NCBI GenBank assembly: GCA_963678275.1
Contig: OY782765.1
Span: 5,642,001 to 5,706,000 of the forward strand
DNA length: 64,000 nucleotides
Direction: 5' to 3'
Source: G963677445 sp963678275
GTDB taxonomy: Bacteria > Bacteroidota > Ignavibacteria > Ignavibacteriales > Melioribacteraceae
In this document: piece after piece, positions 47,526-56,077 of the stretch
Position numbering within the stretch: the stretch's first letter is position 1
How the letters are laid out: every line of letters starts with the position of its first letter
Notes under the pieces: generated by a model
What the model was told of the DNA's origin: nothing
Database searches by the model: none
The model's input: the letters and a program-made list of their open reading frames with translations, nothing else
Position numbers and translations under genes: made by a program

Positions 47526-47686
47526 ATTTTATATTTCCCGGTTATCTGTAAAAATTCTTTCGGATTTATAACATTTATTCCAAACTGTGATGCTCCTTCA
47601 AAATCCTTAATATTATAAGTTATTATAATTTTGCTTTTTGATTCAACTGCTAACTCTAATACGAAATTATTTGTTTTTATTGACAG
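47522..47686 (-). pseudogene. PIN-family toxin remnant (COG1569-like C-terminal part)
   Basis: About 54 codons in one frame reading LSIKTNNFVLELAVESKSK, then IIITYNIKDFEGASQFGIN and VINPKEFLQITGKYKI before a TGA. The N-F-x-L-E-L-A...I-T-x-N-x-x-D-F...F-G-I-x-V-x-x-P-x-E-F-L pattern is the C-terminal half of the putative PIN-family toxins of COG1569. Stops immediately upstream remove the N-terminal catalytic part. The stop overlaps the downstream ribbon-helix-helix gene start. Confidence 0.6.
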
Positions 47687-48243
47687 TTATTATAACATTA
47701 TATTTGTGCCAATATAACTTCCTTATCGCATTGTGATTCAAATATCCGGAACCAGATTATTTCCTCAACCGGAGTTGAGTTTTAGATGTGCTTCAGGCTG
47801 TTAAAGTTAATTCGCAAACTGTTTTATTAAAAATATAATGTTTCAAGCACAGCTCCGCCACGCAACTCACATTACTGTATTTTTGTGTGGATGAAGCATA
47901 TTTAATCTATATTAAATAAAATAATAATCCGCTATTTTGAGCGCGTAAACCCCGAATTCATTAAGTCATAAGCAAAATAAGAAAAAAAAGTACAATTAAC
48001 AATTGATAATTATTAATGAACAATGAAAATAACAGAGTATGAGTAAGCCCTCCCGCACTAAAAAGGAGCTTCGGAGGGAAAAAATATGACGCCGGATTTT
48101 AATCAGGCAATCCTGTAATCCTTTAATCATGGTTCAGACGATGGGAAAGGATAAGAATTAGGAATTAGGAATTAGGAATTAAGAATTGGGAATTAGGAAT
48201 TGAGAGTTTTTGGGGAAGCAATATTTATTGGAGTTAAAATTAA
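47687..48243. repeat. Repeat-containing intergenic block
   Basis: Contains a dispersed repeat at 47848-48002 (shared CACAGCTCCGCCACG and TTTAATCTATATTAAATAAA) that recurs at 58093-58249 and partly at 19014-19081. A GGAATTA microsatellite lies near 48147-48195. No gene seen. Confidence 0.6.
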
Positions 48244-48275
48244 AAATCCGCGGGGGATTGATTTCCCGCGGATTT
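48244..48275 (-). terminator. Probable terminator of the aldo/keto reductase gene
   Basis: Perfect 11-bp arms (AAATCCGCGGG at 48244-48254 and its complement at 48265-48275). On the minus strand the stem is followed by TTTTTAATTTT. It lies 33 bases after the reductase stop. Confidence 0.65.
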
Positions 48276-48307
48276 CGTTGATAATTATTATAGCCGGGAT
48301 TTCAGAA

Positions 48308-49261
48308 TCAATAACGGTTACCTGCTACTCCTTCGTTGATTAGGGAGGCGAGGCGGTTCAGGTGTTCACTGCTGATAGTAAGTTCCAGTGAGGCCAGGTT
48401 TTCATTGAGACGCTCAATTTTACGGGTGCCCGGAATGGCGGCTATGGAGGCGTCGCGAGAGAGAACCCACGCGAGAGCAACCTGGGCGGGAGTGGCTTCC
48501 ATTTCTTTCGCTATCTCGGCCACCAGGTCGGCAAGTTTGCTGTTTTGAGCGATAGCTTCTTCGGTGAACCGGGGATTCTCAAGTCTCCAGTCATCGGGAG
48601 CGAGGTCTTTTCTCGACCGGATTGCCCCGGTTAAAAATCCACGCCCGAGGGGACTATAAGCCACAAACCCGATATCCAGTTTTTTTACTGTCGGCAGAAT
48701 CTTTTCTTCTACATCACGTGTCCATAGAGAGTATTCGGTCTGGAGAGCGCTGACCGGATGAACCTTATGAGCCCGTTCGATGGTTTCCGGATCAGCTTCT
48801 GAAAGGCCAATATAACGCACCTTCCCTTCTTTCACCAGCTCAGCCATCGCGCCGACGGTTTCTTCGACAGGTGTTTCGGGATCAAGGCGATGCTGGTAAT
48901 AGAGATCGATATAATCTGTGCCGAGTCGTTTGAGAGAAGCTTCGCAGGCGGCTTTAACATATTCGGCGTTTCCTTTTATGCCAAGCCAGCTTCCATCCTC
49001 AGTGCGGGAAACTCCAAATTTAGTAGCGAGTGTTATTTTATCGCGGCGTCCCTTTAACGCTTTCGCCAGAAGAATTTCATTCGTGAATGGGCCGTACATA
49101 TCGGCGGTATCCCAGAATGTGCAGCCGATATCGGCAGCGTGATCGAGCACTTTAAGATTTTGCGCTTCTGATGAAGAACCGTAAAAATCGGACATACCCA
49201 TGCAGCCTAATCCGATCGCGGGCACAATGAGGCCCTGCGCTCCAAGTTTTATCTGTTTCAT
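48308..49261 (-). CDS. Aldo/keto reductase
   Basis: A 317-residue NADPH-dependent aldo/keto reductase of the YakC/AKR13-like group. The catalytic tetrad is visible: Asp and Tyr in DTADMYGPF, Lys in LATKFG and His in DLYYQHRLDP. Cofactor-binding segments (GLSEADPE, QTEYSLWTRD, SPLGRGFLTG, PGTRK) are in order. It reduces aldehydes or ketones; the substrate is unknown. It lies downstream of a tautomerase and an AraC regulator in the same direction, suggesting an inducible detoxification or catabolic unit. Confidence 0.9.
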   Translation of the reverse strand: MKQIKLGAQGLIVPAIGLGCMGMSDFYGSSSEAQNLKVLDHAADIGCTFWDTADMYGPFTNEILLAKALKGRRDKITLATKFGVSRTEDGSWLGIKGNAEYVKAACEASLKRLGTDYIDLYYQHRLDPETPVEETVGAMAELVKEGKVRYIGLSEADPETIERAHKVHPVSALQTEYSLWTRDVEEKILPTVKKLDIGFVAYSPLGRGFLTGAIRSRKDLAPDDWRLENPRFTEEAIAQNSKLADLVAEIAKEMEATPAQVALAWVLSRDASIAAIPGTRKIERLNENLASLELTISSEHLNRLASLINEGVAGNRY

Positions 49262-49467
49262 AATTTTATATCCTTTTATTTTTGTTTGGCGACAATCATT
49301 TTTTTATAAAAATTTATTCAAATCAAATTGACAGCGCCAAATTTTTGATAAGTTTTGAAATTCCGCGTAATTGGTGAATTCACTATACAAATCCCAAAAA
49401 TTATTCATTGTTCATTATTAATTATTAATTCAATTTGTTTTTTGTCTGCGCTTTCTGAATTTTGGAA

Positions 49468-49659
49468 TCATCCCTTTCTCGTTTCCTTTAAGGTTTTTCC
49501 CCCGACTCCGATATTTTCGGCAGGATATTCCTGTATATAAACAAAAAAATACCCAGGGGGATATTCGGTAATCTCAGATGCTTTCTGTGTAAGATTTTCT
49601 ACCAGTAGTTTTTTCTTTTCTTCGCTGATCTTATCAATAGCTATTGTAATCGCGGGCAT
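49468..49659 (-). CDS. 4-oxalocrotonate tautomerase-family enzyme
   Basis: A 63-residue protein starting MPAITIAI, giving the catalytic Pro1 after Met removal. The helix SEEKKKLLVENLTQKASEITEY and the strand FFVYIQEYPAENIGVGG (family I-x-E-x-x-x-x-N-x-x-x-G) complete the monomer. Members form hexamers and catalyse keto-enol tautomerisation of 2-oxo acids or related compounds. It is 25 bases downstream of the AraC regulator gene. Confidence 0.85.
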   Translation of the reverse strand: MPAITIAIDKISEEKKKLLVENLTQKASEITEYPPGYFFVYIQEYPAENIGVGGKTLKETRKG

Positions 49660-49684
49660 AATAACCTCCTTTCTAAAATATTTT

Positions 49685-50686
49685 TCAGTTTAAATTAGCG
49701 CGTATAATTTCGGGCGTCTGACCTGTCCAGGTCCGGAAAGCCCGGAAGAATGAGTTGGGCTCTTCGTAGCCGAGTAAAAATGAAATCTCGGAATTGGAAT
49801 ATTCTGTGGATGAAAGATAATGCCGGGCGAGTTCCTCTCGGAGTTCATCAAGCACCTCCCGGAATGATGTCCCCTCCTCCATTAAGCGCCGCTGAAGAGT
49901 GCGGGCGCTGATAGCCAGTTTCAGTGCTACAAAATTCATCGAATTATGACCACTTGGCAACATCTCCAGCAGACATGCTCTCACCCGCTCCCTGAATGAC
50001 GATTCTTTTGTCAGCGTTTCCATCCGTTTTTCAAATGCCGATTCAAGGATAGACCACATGGCGTGATTCGCTGTCAGGAATGGTTTCGCGGCGTCCGAAG
50101 CGGCAAATACCACCCTGTTGATTTCCCCGCGTGTGATATCTTTACAGAGGAATGATTCATATTCTGCCTGTTCGGGAATCTCAATTTTGCTTTCCACTTT
50201 TATCGGGCAAATCTGTTCACGGGTGGCTATTCGCGCCAACTGTACCCAGAATGTGAGTTCAAAGGCGACAAATGCCGGGGGAAGGGTATTCTGATCAAGA
50301 CCGGCAAAAGAAAGCGCTGTCTGATCATTTTCCTGCGTTATCTCCAGTCTTACCGGCGCGGTGACCTGCTTATAATGGGCTGTCCGCCTGAGAGCCTGGT
50401 TCAGGTTATCACAGCTTAGGAAGGCGATGATGGTCGGGTCCATGGTTGTGGAGCTGATATTTTGAACCAGTCTCAGGGAAAAGGCAGGTATATTTCCGGT
50501 GACATAAGTGAGTCCTTCCCAGAAGCGGAAATATTCATCCGCCGTAACGGAGGGTATTTTACGAAGCAGCAGATCCAGGGGCAGCCGCGCTTGCCGCAGG
50601 ACTTCGGTTCCCGGGATATTCAGGTCTTTCAGCAATGCCGGCCAGCCTTTTTCCAGGTTGTATTTCTGGTTTTCCGTTTTTGTCAT
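49685..50686 (-). CDS. AraC-family regulator with arabinose-binding-like N-terminal domain
   Basis: A 333-residue protein. The N-terminal 200 residues (ADEYFRFWEGLTYVTGNIPAF, CDNLNQALRRTAHYKQVTAP) match the Arabinose_bd-type domain of OruR/QhpR-like regulators. The C-terminal AraC DNA-binding domain is visible in SARTLQRRLMEEGTSFREVL and ISFLLGYEEPNSFFRAFRTW, with GQTPE near the end. It probably activates the tautomerase and aldo/keto reductase genes directly downstream. Confidence 0.88.
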   Translation of the reverse strand: MTKTENQKYNLEKGWPALLKDLNIPGTEVLRQARLPLDLLLRKIPSVTADEYFRFWEGLTYVTGNIPAFSLRLVQNISSTTMDPTIIAFLSCDNLNQALRRTAHYKQVTAPVRLEITQENDQTALSFAGLDQNTLPPAFVAFELTFWVQLARIATREQICPIKVESKIEIPEQAEYESFLCKDITRGEINRVVFAASDAAKPFLTANHAMWSILESAFEKRMETLTKESSFRERVRACLLEMLPSGHNSMNFVALKLAISARTLQRRLMEEGTSFREVLDELREELARHYLSSTEYSNSEISFLLGYEEPNSFFRAFRTWTGQTPEIIRANLN

Positions 50687-51319
50687 CCTGATTCGAGTTT
50701 CCTTTTCTTTTCCGTGAATAAATATTTACCTTCGCAATATAAAACTAAACAGCGCATATCCCACTATCAGTTCACGCCGGAATTAAATCAATTCGCGCCA
50801 TAAAACTTTTTCGGCAAGAGGGAGGGGGATTATTCCGTAAGCAGTTAATTTCTACGCAAAAGGGCAAAAATTCAATTAATAATGAATAATTAATAATGAA
50901 TAATTAATGAGTCCACTCAAATAAGCTCTAAAAATGAATTTCTGATTTCGTTTTTAAGCTGAAATCGCAACTTATTTTTTAAAAAAACACCTTTTTTTGA
51001 CCGGACTCATTAATAATTGCAATTATAAAGTAACATCAAGAGTAAAAATATTGCAAAAAAAACGCTCCGGATCACCAAAACAAAATCCCGCGAAAAAAGA
51101 TCAAAAGAACCTTATTTTGATTTGTTAACCTTAGTAGCAATAGAAAACTCTCAAAAATATCAACCTTATTGCCTTTTTAACTGGGGCATTATTACGCGCG
51201 GATTTCACTGATGGACGCAGAAAAAACAGGGTCGCCATGATAAGAATGATGGTCAGGATGTTTTAATAAAATAAAAACCAACTCATCTTTTAATTATCAA
51301 TTGTCAATTATCCATTTTC
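50687..51319. repeat. Repeat-rich intergenic block
   Basis: One dispersed element at 50829-50865 (TATTCCGTAAGCAGTTAATT) in the same orientation as the following array, plus AATGAATAATTAATAATG runs. No gene is supported. Confidence 0.55.
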
Positions 51320-52890
51320 AATTAACTGACTTTTCACTTCTGGCTTGCCAGTTTATTGTTATGATTGCGATTATTCCGTAAGCAGTTAAATTCTACGCAA
51401 AATGGCAAAATTATTACTAATTGGCAGTAAAAATCGGCATTAGATTCCGGCCTGCCCGCCTTTGCTGGTCTTTTTGCAAGGACGTAAAAGACCGGAATGA
51501 TAAATAATTGGTAATATCTGGGGAAAGTCAATTCCTAATTCGTAATTCCTCATTCGTAATTCCTAATTCGTAATTCCTCATTGTCTCTGGTTCTGTCAGT
51601 TTATGATTACTCCGTAAGGAGTTAAATTCTGCGCAAAATGGAAAAGTTTTTATCTGATTGCCAGTAAAATTTGGCATTAGATTCCGGCCTGCCCGCCTTT
51701 GGCTGGTCTTTTCGCAAAAGACCGGAATGATAAATAATTGGTAATACCTGGGGAAAGTCAATTCCTAATTCCTAATTCCTCATTCGTAATTCCTCATTGT
51801 CTCTGGTTCTGTCAGTTTATGATTACTCCGTAAGGAGTTAAATTCAACGCAAAATGGAAAAGTTTTTATCTGATTGCCAGTAAAATTTGGCATTAGATTC
51901 CGGCCTGCCTGCCTCTGGATGGTCTTTTCGCAAAAGACCGGAATGATAAATAATTGGTAATACCTGGGGAAAGTCAATTCCTAATTCCTCATTCGTAATT
52001 CCTCATTGTCTCTGGTTCTGTCAGTTTATGATTACTCCGTAAGGAGTTAAATTCTGCGCAAAATGGAAAAGTTTTTATCTGATTGCCAGTAAAATTTGGC
52101 ATTAGATTCCGGCCTGCCTGCCTCTGGATGGTCTTTTCGCAAAAGACCGGAATGATAAATAATTGGTAATACCTGGGGAAAGTCAATTCCTAATTCCCAA
52201 TTCCTAATTCCTCATTCGTAATTCCTCATTGTCTCTGGTTCTGTCAGTTTATGATTACTCCGTAAGGAGTTAAATTCTGCGCAAAATGGAAAAGTTTTTA
52301 TCTGATTGCCAGTAAAATTTGGCATTAGATTCCGGCCTGCCTGCCTCTGGATGGTCTTTTCGCAAAAGACCGGAATGATAAATAATTGGTAATACCTGGG
52401 GAAAGTCAATTCCTAATTCCTAATTCGTAATTCCTCATTCGAAATTCCTCATTATCTCTGGCTTGCCAGTTTACTCCGTAAGGAGTTAAATTCTACGTAA
52501 AATGGCAAAATTATTACTACTTGGCAGTAAAAATCGGCATTAGATTCCGGCCTGCCCGCCTTTGGCTGGTCTTTTTGCAAAGAACGCAAAAAACCGGAAT
52601 GGCAAGTAATTGGTAACACTTTGAGAAAGCCAATTCGTAATTCGTCATTCCTCATTGTTTCTGGCTTGCCAGTTTACTCCGTAAGGAGTTAAATTCTGCG
52701 CAAAATGGAAAAGTTTTTATCTGATTGCCAGTAAAATTCGGCATTAGATTCCGGCCTGCCCGCCTTTGCTGGTCTTTTTGCAAGGACGCAAAAGACCGGA
52801 ATGATAAATAATTGGTAATATCTGGGGAAAGTCAATTCCTAATTCGTAATTCCTAATTCGTAATTCCTCATTGTCTCTGGCTTGCCAGTT
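51320..52890. repeat. Seven-copy tandem array, unit about 203-235 bp
   Basis: Copies can be aligned on TTACTCCGTAAGGAGTTAA (or close variants), starting at about 51371, 51606, 51822, 52031, 52254, 52471 and 52674. Each unit also contains GGCATTAGATTCCGGCCTGC, AAAGACCGGAATGATAAATAA and a variable AATTCCTAATTCCTCATTCGT tract that accounts for most of the length difference. Middle copies are nearly identical. The short minus-strand ORFs in each unit are repeats of one frame and have no coding signal. Confidence 0.9.
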
Positions 52891-52986
52891 TACGAGTACG
52901 ATTTTTTGTCAGGATTGGTTTGTGGTGGGTCGAGTAGCGGGGATGAGTAAATTATTCTTGGGGGGATAGCGAAGAATAACTTCCGT

Positions 52987-53262
52987 AATCATTCGGAATT
53001 GTTGCTGCCGCAAATGGAAAAATTCCGAAATGATTTCGCGAATTCTTATAAGCAGTATTTATTGTCTCTTCAATCCCTCGAACAGGCCGAAGAAAATTAC
53101 AAAATAAATAAGGAGAGTTATGAAAATGGCCTGATAACCATCGCCGATCTTTTGGAAGCCCGGGCCCTTCTCCGGAAAAAAAAAGACAAACTCACCGACT
53201 CCAAAACAAACTACAGACTTATAAAAACTAAGTATCTGGTTGTTACGGGGAGGGGGGATTGA
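52987..53262 (+). pseudogene. TolC-family C-terminal fragment (intact at the site broken in copy 2)
   Basis: About 90 codons reading like the last helical hairpin of a TolC-family channel: SYKQYLLSLQSLEQAEENYK, then SYENGLITIADLLEARALL. No 5' portion (signal peptide, first repeat) is present. The first roughly 155 bases are almost identical to 53898-54049. Unlike that copy, this one continues past GATAAC into ADLLEARALLRKKKDKL and a normal family ending. Confidence 0.7.
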
Positions 53263-53343
53263 GGGGGTAGCATATAACCGGAGTTATTATGCTTTAGGTT
53301 ATGTCCCTATTTGATTTCGGCTCTATTGTCTGCTGATAATTAT

Positions 53344-53547
53344 TTATTTTTTTGAGGCGTTTATGTTATCAATTATCACTTCAATTTCATCGATAAGAGC
53401 TGGTAGGTTAGGCTGAATAAAACTCATATTGGGAGCTGGAATTCTATTATGTTTTATGTCAGGAGGTATATGCTTATGATGAGGATGTGAACTTTGTAGT
53501 TTCGGCTCGTTTGGATGTGGTTGTGAATCATACCGGTACAGCTTCTC
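53344..53547 (-). pseudogene. TumE/DUF6516-type toxin C-terminal remnant
   Basis: 67 codons reading EKLYRYDSQPHPNEPKLQSS, HPHHKHIPPDIKHNRIPAPN and a final LPALIDEIEVIIDNINASKK. The R-Y-D-x-x-P-H-x-x and [F/H]-P-H-H-K-H-I pattern is the C-terminal signature of the TumE (DUF6516) toxin family. The N-terminal half is missing. The frame overlaps the end of the partner antitoxin-like remnant, consistent with a deletion that fused the two genes. Confidence 0.55.
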
Positions 53548-53803
53548 TTACAAGTCCGGAAAGACTTGCTGAGCCTGGTTTTATTCTTTGACTTTCATTC
53601 CTGTAATCTGATTGGCGGCCAAGATAAGTTTTATAAACACTCGCCCATTCACCAAAGTCTAATACCCACTTATCATTCTCAGGCTCTTCACCGCCGGTAT
53701 AAGCGGCATAAAATATTTCGGAACGTATGCCATATTTGCGTTAGAAATTTAATAATTCTTCTTCGAGAGCATGTATATCATAAAGTATATCCCGCAAATT
53801 CAT
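53528..53803 (-). pseudogene. Antitoxin-like small protein with in-frame stop
   Basis: A 92-codon frame starting MNLRDILYDIHALEEELLNF, then an in-frame TAA at codon 21 (53741-53743), then RKYGIRSEIFYAAYTGGEEP and DKWVLDFGEWASVYKTYLG. This matches a small protein family commonly encoded beside TumE/DUF6516 toxins, in which an E-R-K-Y-G is usual where the stop now sits. The last 20 codons no longer match, probably the deletion junction with the toxin. Not translated as one protein. Confidence 0.6.
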
Positions 53804-53897
53804 ATCTATTCTCCACATAACATTTGTTTAATATATTCAAAATGGATCTTACGTAAATCGTCCATAAAAATTAACAAATAGATTTTAAAAAGCAAAA

Positions 53898-54049
53898 AAT
53901 CATTCGGAATTGTTGCTGCCGCAAATGGAAAAATATCGTTATGATTTCGCGAATTCTTATAAGCAATATTTATTGTTTCTCCAATCCCTCGAACAGGCCG
54001 AAGAAAATTACAACATATATAAGGAGAGTTATGAAGATGGTTTGATAAC
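53898..54049 (+). pseudogene. TolC-family fragment cut at an attC-like site (copy 2)
   Basis: Near-identical to 52987-53138, coding for SYKQYLLFLQSLEQAEENYN then SYEDGLIT. Homology to copy 1 stops exactly at GATAAC (54044-54049), the reverse complement of the GTTATC half of an integron core site. Beyond it the sequence is the attC-like element. Confidence 0.68.
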
Positions 54050-54208
54050 GGAGTTGTGCTTAAGCGAATGCCCAAACGTTTCCGACGCCAAATATTACGT
54101 TCTACTGATTATGTTAGTTAACTACTTCCTACTTTATAAAAACAAAACCAAGCCGAACTGCCAATGCTACGACCGGCTGAAGCATTCCGCTTGCAACACT
54201 TGTTAGGC
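54043..54208 (-). repeat. attC-like recombination site of an integron gene cassette
   Basis: On the minus strand it begins with core box GCCTAAC (54208-54202) and ends GTTATCA (54049-54043). Inside these, AAGCGGAATGC (54192-54182) pairs with GCATTCGCTT (54071-54062): a 10-bp stem with one unpaired extrahelical G, the structural hallmark of attC sites. Further GTTG/CAAC pairing lies nearer the ends. The length of about 166 bases is slightly above the usual range. It lies right after the stop of the QueC-like gene in the gene's own direction, where a cassette's attC belongs. Confidence 0.72.
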
Positions 54209-54214
54209 AGATGG

Positions 54215-56077
54215 TTACCGAATAAATGATATTATAACATTCTCTCTATCTGTCATTTCACTCTTAAATTTATTTTCGTACTCAACAAGGTGTAATGGGT
54301 CATATATTACAAACAAAATAAATCTATTATTATCAGAATACTTTGTGATATCTGCGGCAATATCTTCAGTGATTTGTCTGATATCTTTTTTTTCACGAAT
54401 ATATTTTAACTCAACCCATAAATTTAATTCATCATTCGACCAATCTGGTTTTGTCATACGTGAAGCCCAACGCAAGAATGGAAACTCTCTGACTAAATCA
54501 TCAAAATGAGTACTCAAGACACCATCGCAGTATTCTTGTAAGTGTGGTTCATTTTTAGGGGTTGTTGATTTAAATACTTTGGGGATACTAGCTGTTAATA
54601 TATTGACAATTTGTGTTGCGTAATTAATCCAAACTGATTTAGTATGAGCTTGACCAGCAACTAAGGCTAACATTGATGAATTAGGTAAGCTACCAGAAAA
54701 TAGCTCGCTTGCATATTGGTTTAATTTGCTAATGATAGTTTGAGATGCGTAATCACCAAACTCAGAGTGGATTCTGTAGAACTCAGCAGCTGCTTCCCTT
54801 TTATTTTTAAAAGGGCGTACAGCTCTCGAAATCTCTAAATTGAATTTTTTTGAAAAATCAATCTCACTTATTTTTGCAAGTTCTATAACATGTCTGGCAA
54901 AATTTGTAGCCATGTTCTTATCATAACCTTCTTTTCTTTCACCAATAAAAACGTTTTCAACATAATCAACATCTGGATCATATTTACTTAAACCGAGAGA
55001 TTCAATTGCAATTTTTCGATCGATGCACTGACTGCACCCACCACAATGCCATTGTGATTTCGTTTGGCTCTTTGTGTGTGTGCAACTGCAAGAATATCCG
55101 ATGAGTGCAGATTTTTTTGAGCTCTCTATTTTTTGGATCACATTTTTTTTCGTACAGAAAATGAATGGATTGTCAATTATTTTTTCCTCATTGCAAACAA
55201 AGCTAGCTAGTTCGCTAAATTTATGTAAAAAAACTGGATGGGTTGTTCTAGATGCTCTTGCTCTTAATACTTCATCAGCAACAGGCAAATTTAGACTAAC
55301 TATTCCGTTTTCATAAAAACATATCTTGTTACAATTCAGTAAACTGCTAACAACAGTGCCGAGTGTGGCATATAAAAAGGATCTTGTTCTTTGGGTATAT
55401 TCTCTAAATAAATTTTTATCTTTATTTAACCAGACAGGAATATGGATAATTTGGTTTGGGTATATAGCTTTTAGTTGGTTCGACAAGTCGCGCTGTCTTT
55501 TATCAATAGATGGGAAGGAACGATGACTTACTAAAACTGTTCTTTCACCTTTTTCTAGGCTTTCTATTGCTCCAGAAAGCGAGTCCAATCCCCCACTGAA
55601 CATTATTACTTTATCTGGGTTTTTAAAATTAAAATCCGCAGTTTCATCAAGAGCGAGGTATTCTTGATAACTTCTATCCTTGCTAAGTTTTCTAAAATCA
55701 AAACTGTAGGAATCGTCTGATAAGAAATTTAGAATAGATTTAAGTGATGCAATTATCTTTTCATCCTGCCAGAATTCATAATCGCGGACCCCGATAATAA
55801 AATTAAATTCTCTTTGCCAGTTTTCTCTTGTCCCATTTTCGGACCAACCTTTACCCCGAGCTTTTGCACTATCAGCGGCATAGATATAAGCAGCAATTTC
55901 CAGAAAATCGATAATTCTTTGTGAGAGGTTTTTGAGAAAGGCTCTTGAAATATCTTCTATTTGAATATTTACATTGGCATCACTAGAAATGGAGTCTAAT
56001 TTTTCAATCGAAAAATGTTTTTTATCATATATATTATTTTCTTCAATTCCATTACATAAGAGGAGGTTAGTTTTCAT
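54215..56077 (-). CDS. QueC-like PP-loop enzyme fused to a DpnII/MboI-like PD-(D/E)XK domain
   Basis: A 620-residue protein. Residues about 155-375 are QueC-like: the ATP-pyrophosphatase PP-loop SGGLDS (161-166), ENGIVSLNLP, ASRTTHP, and a zinc cluster with Cys330/332, Cys345, Cys348 and Cys351 (HCGGCSQC). QueC makes preQ0 (7-cyano-7-deazaguanine); QueC-like proteins also occur in Qat and type IV CBASS defence. Residues about 535-620 look like a DpnII/MboI-type nuclease fold: PDWSNDELNLWVELKYI gives Asp then Glu556-x-Lys558, followed by ITEDIAADITKY and FVIYDP. The first 150 residues are unassigned. The start overlaps the upstream gene by 11 bases. I infer an antiviral role; the exact chemistry is unknown. 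Confidence 0.75.
   Translation of the reverse strand: MKTNLLLCNGIEENNIYDKKHFSIEKLDSISSDANVNIQIEDISRAFLKNLSQRIIDFLEIAAYIYAADSAKARGKGWSENGTRENWQREFNFIIGVRDYEFWQDEKIIASLKSILNFLSDDSYSFDFRKLSKDRSYQEYLALDETADFNFKNPDKVIMFSGGLDSLSGAIESLEKGERTVLVSHRSFPSIDKRQRDLSNQLKAIYPNQIIHIPVWLNKDKNLFREYTQRTRSFLYATLGTVVSSLLNCNKICFYENGIVSLNLPVADEVLRARASRTTHPVFLHKFSELASFVCNEEKIIDNPFIFCTKKNVIQKIESSKKSALIGYSCSCTHTKSQTKSQWHCGGCSQCIDRKIAIESLGLSKYDPDVDYVENVFIGERKEGYDKNMATNFARHVIELAKISEIDFSKKFNLEISRAVRPFKNKREAAAEFYRIHSEFGDYASQTIISKLNQYASELFSGSLPNSSMLALVAGQAHTKSVWINYATQIVNILTASIPKVFKSTTPKNEPHLQEYCDGVLSTHFDDLVREFPFLRWASRMTKPDWSNDELNLWVELKYIREKKDIRQITEDIAADITKYSDNNRFILFVIYDPLHLVEYENKFKSEMTDRENVIISFIR

Noticed and set aside
48104..48240. 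Possible small RNA in the GGAATTA microsatellite region
   Set aside because: Only low-complexity repeats and a partial dispersed unit are present; no conserved structure or promoter could be shown.
51334..52655. Repeated minus-strand ORFs of about 65 codons in each array unit
   Set aside because: They exist only because the repeat unit keeps one frame open; no family resemblance, no ribosome binding site, and they include microsatellite sequence.
53407..53413. A second GTTAGGC core site
   Set aside because: It lies within the toxin remnant's coding sequence, and no paired arm with an extrahelical base was found around it.
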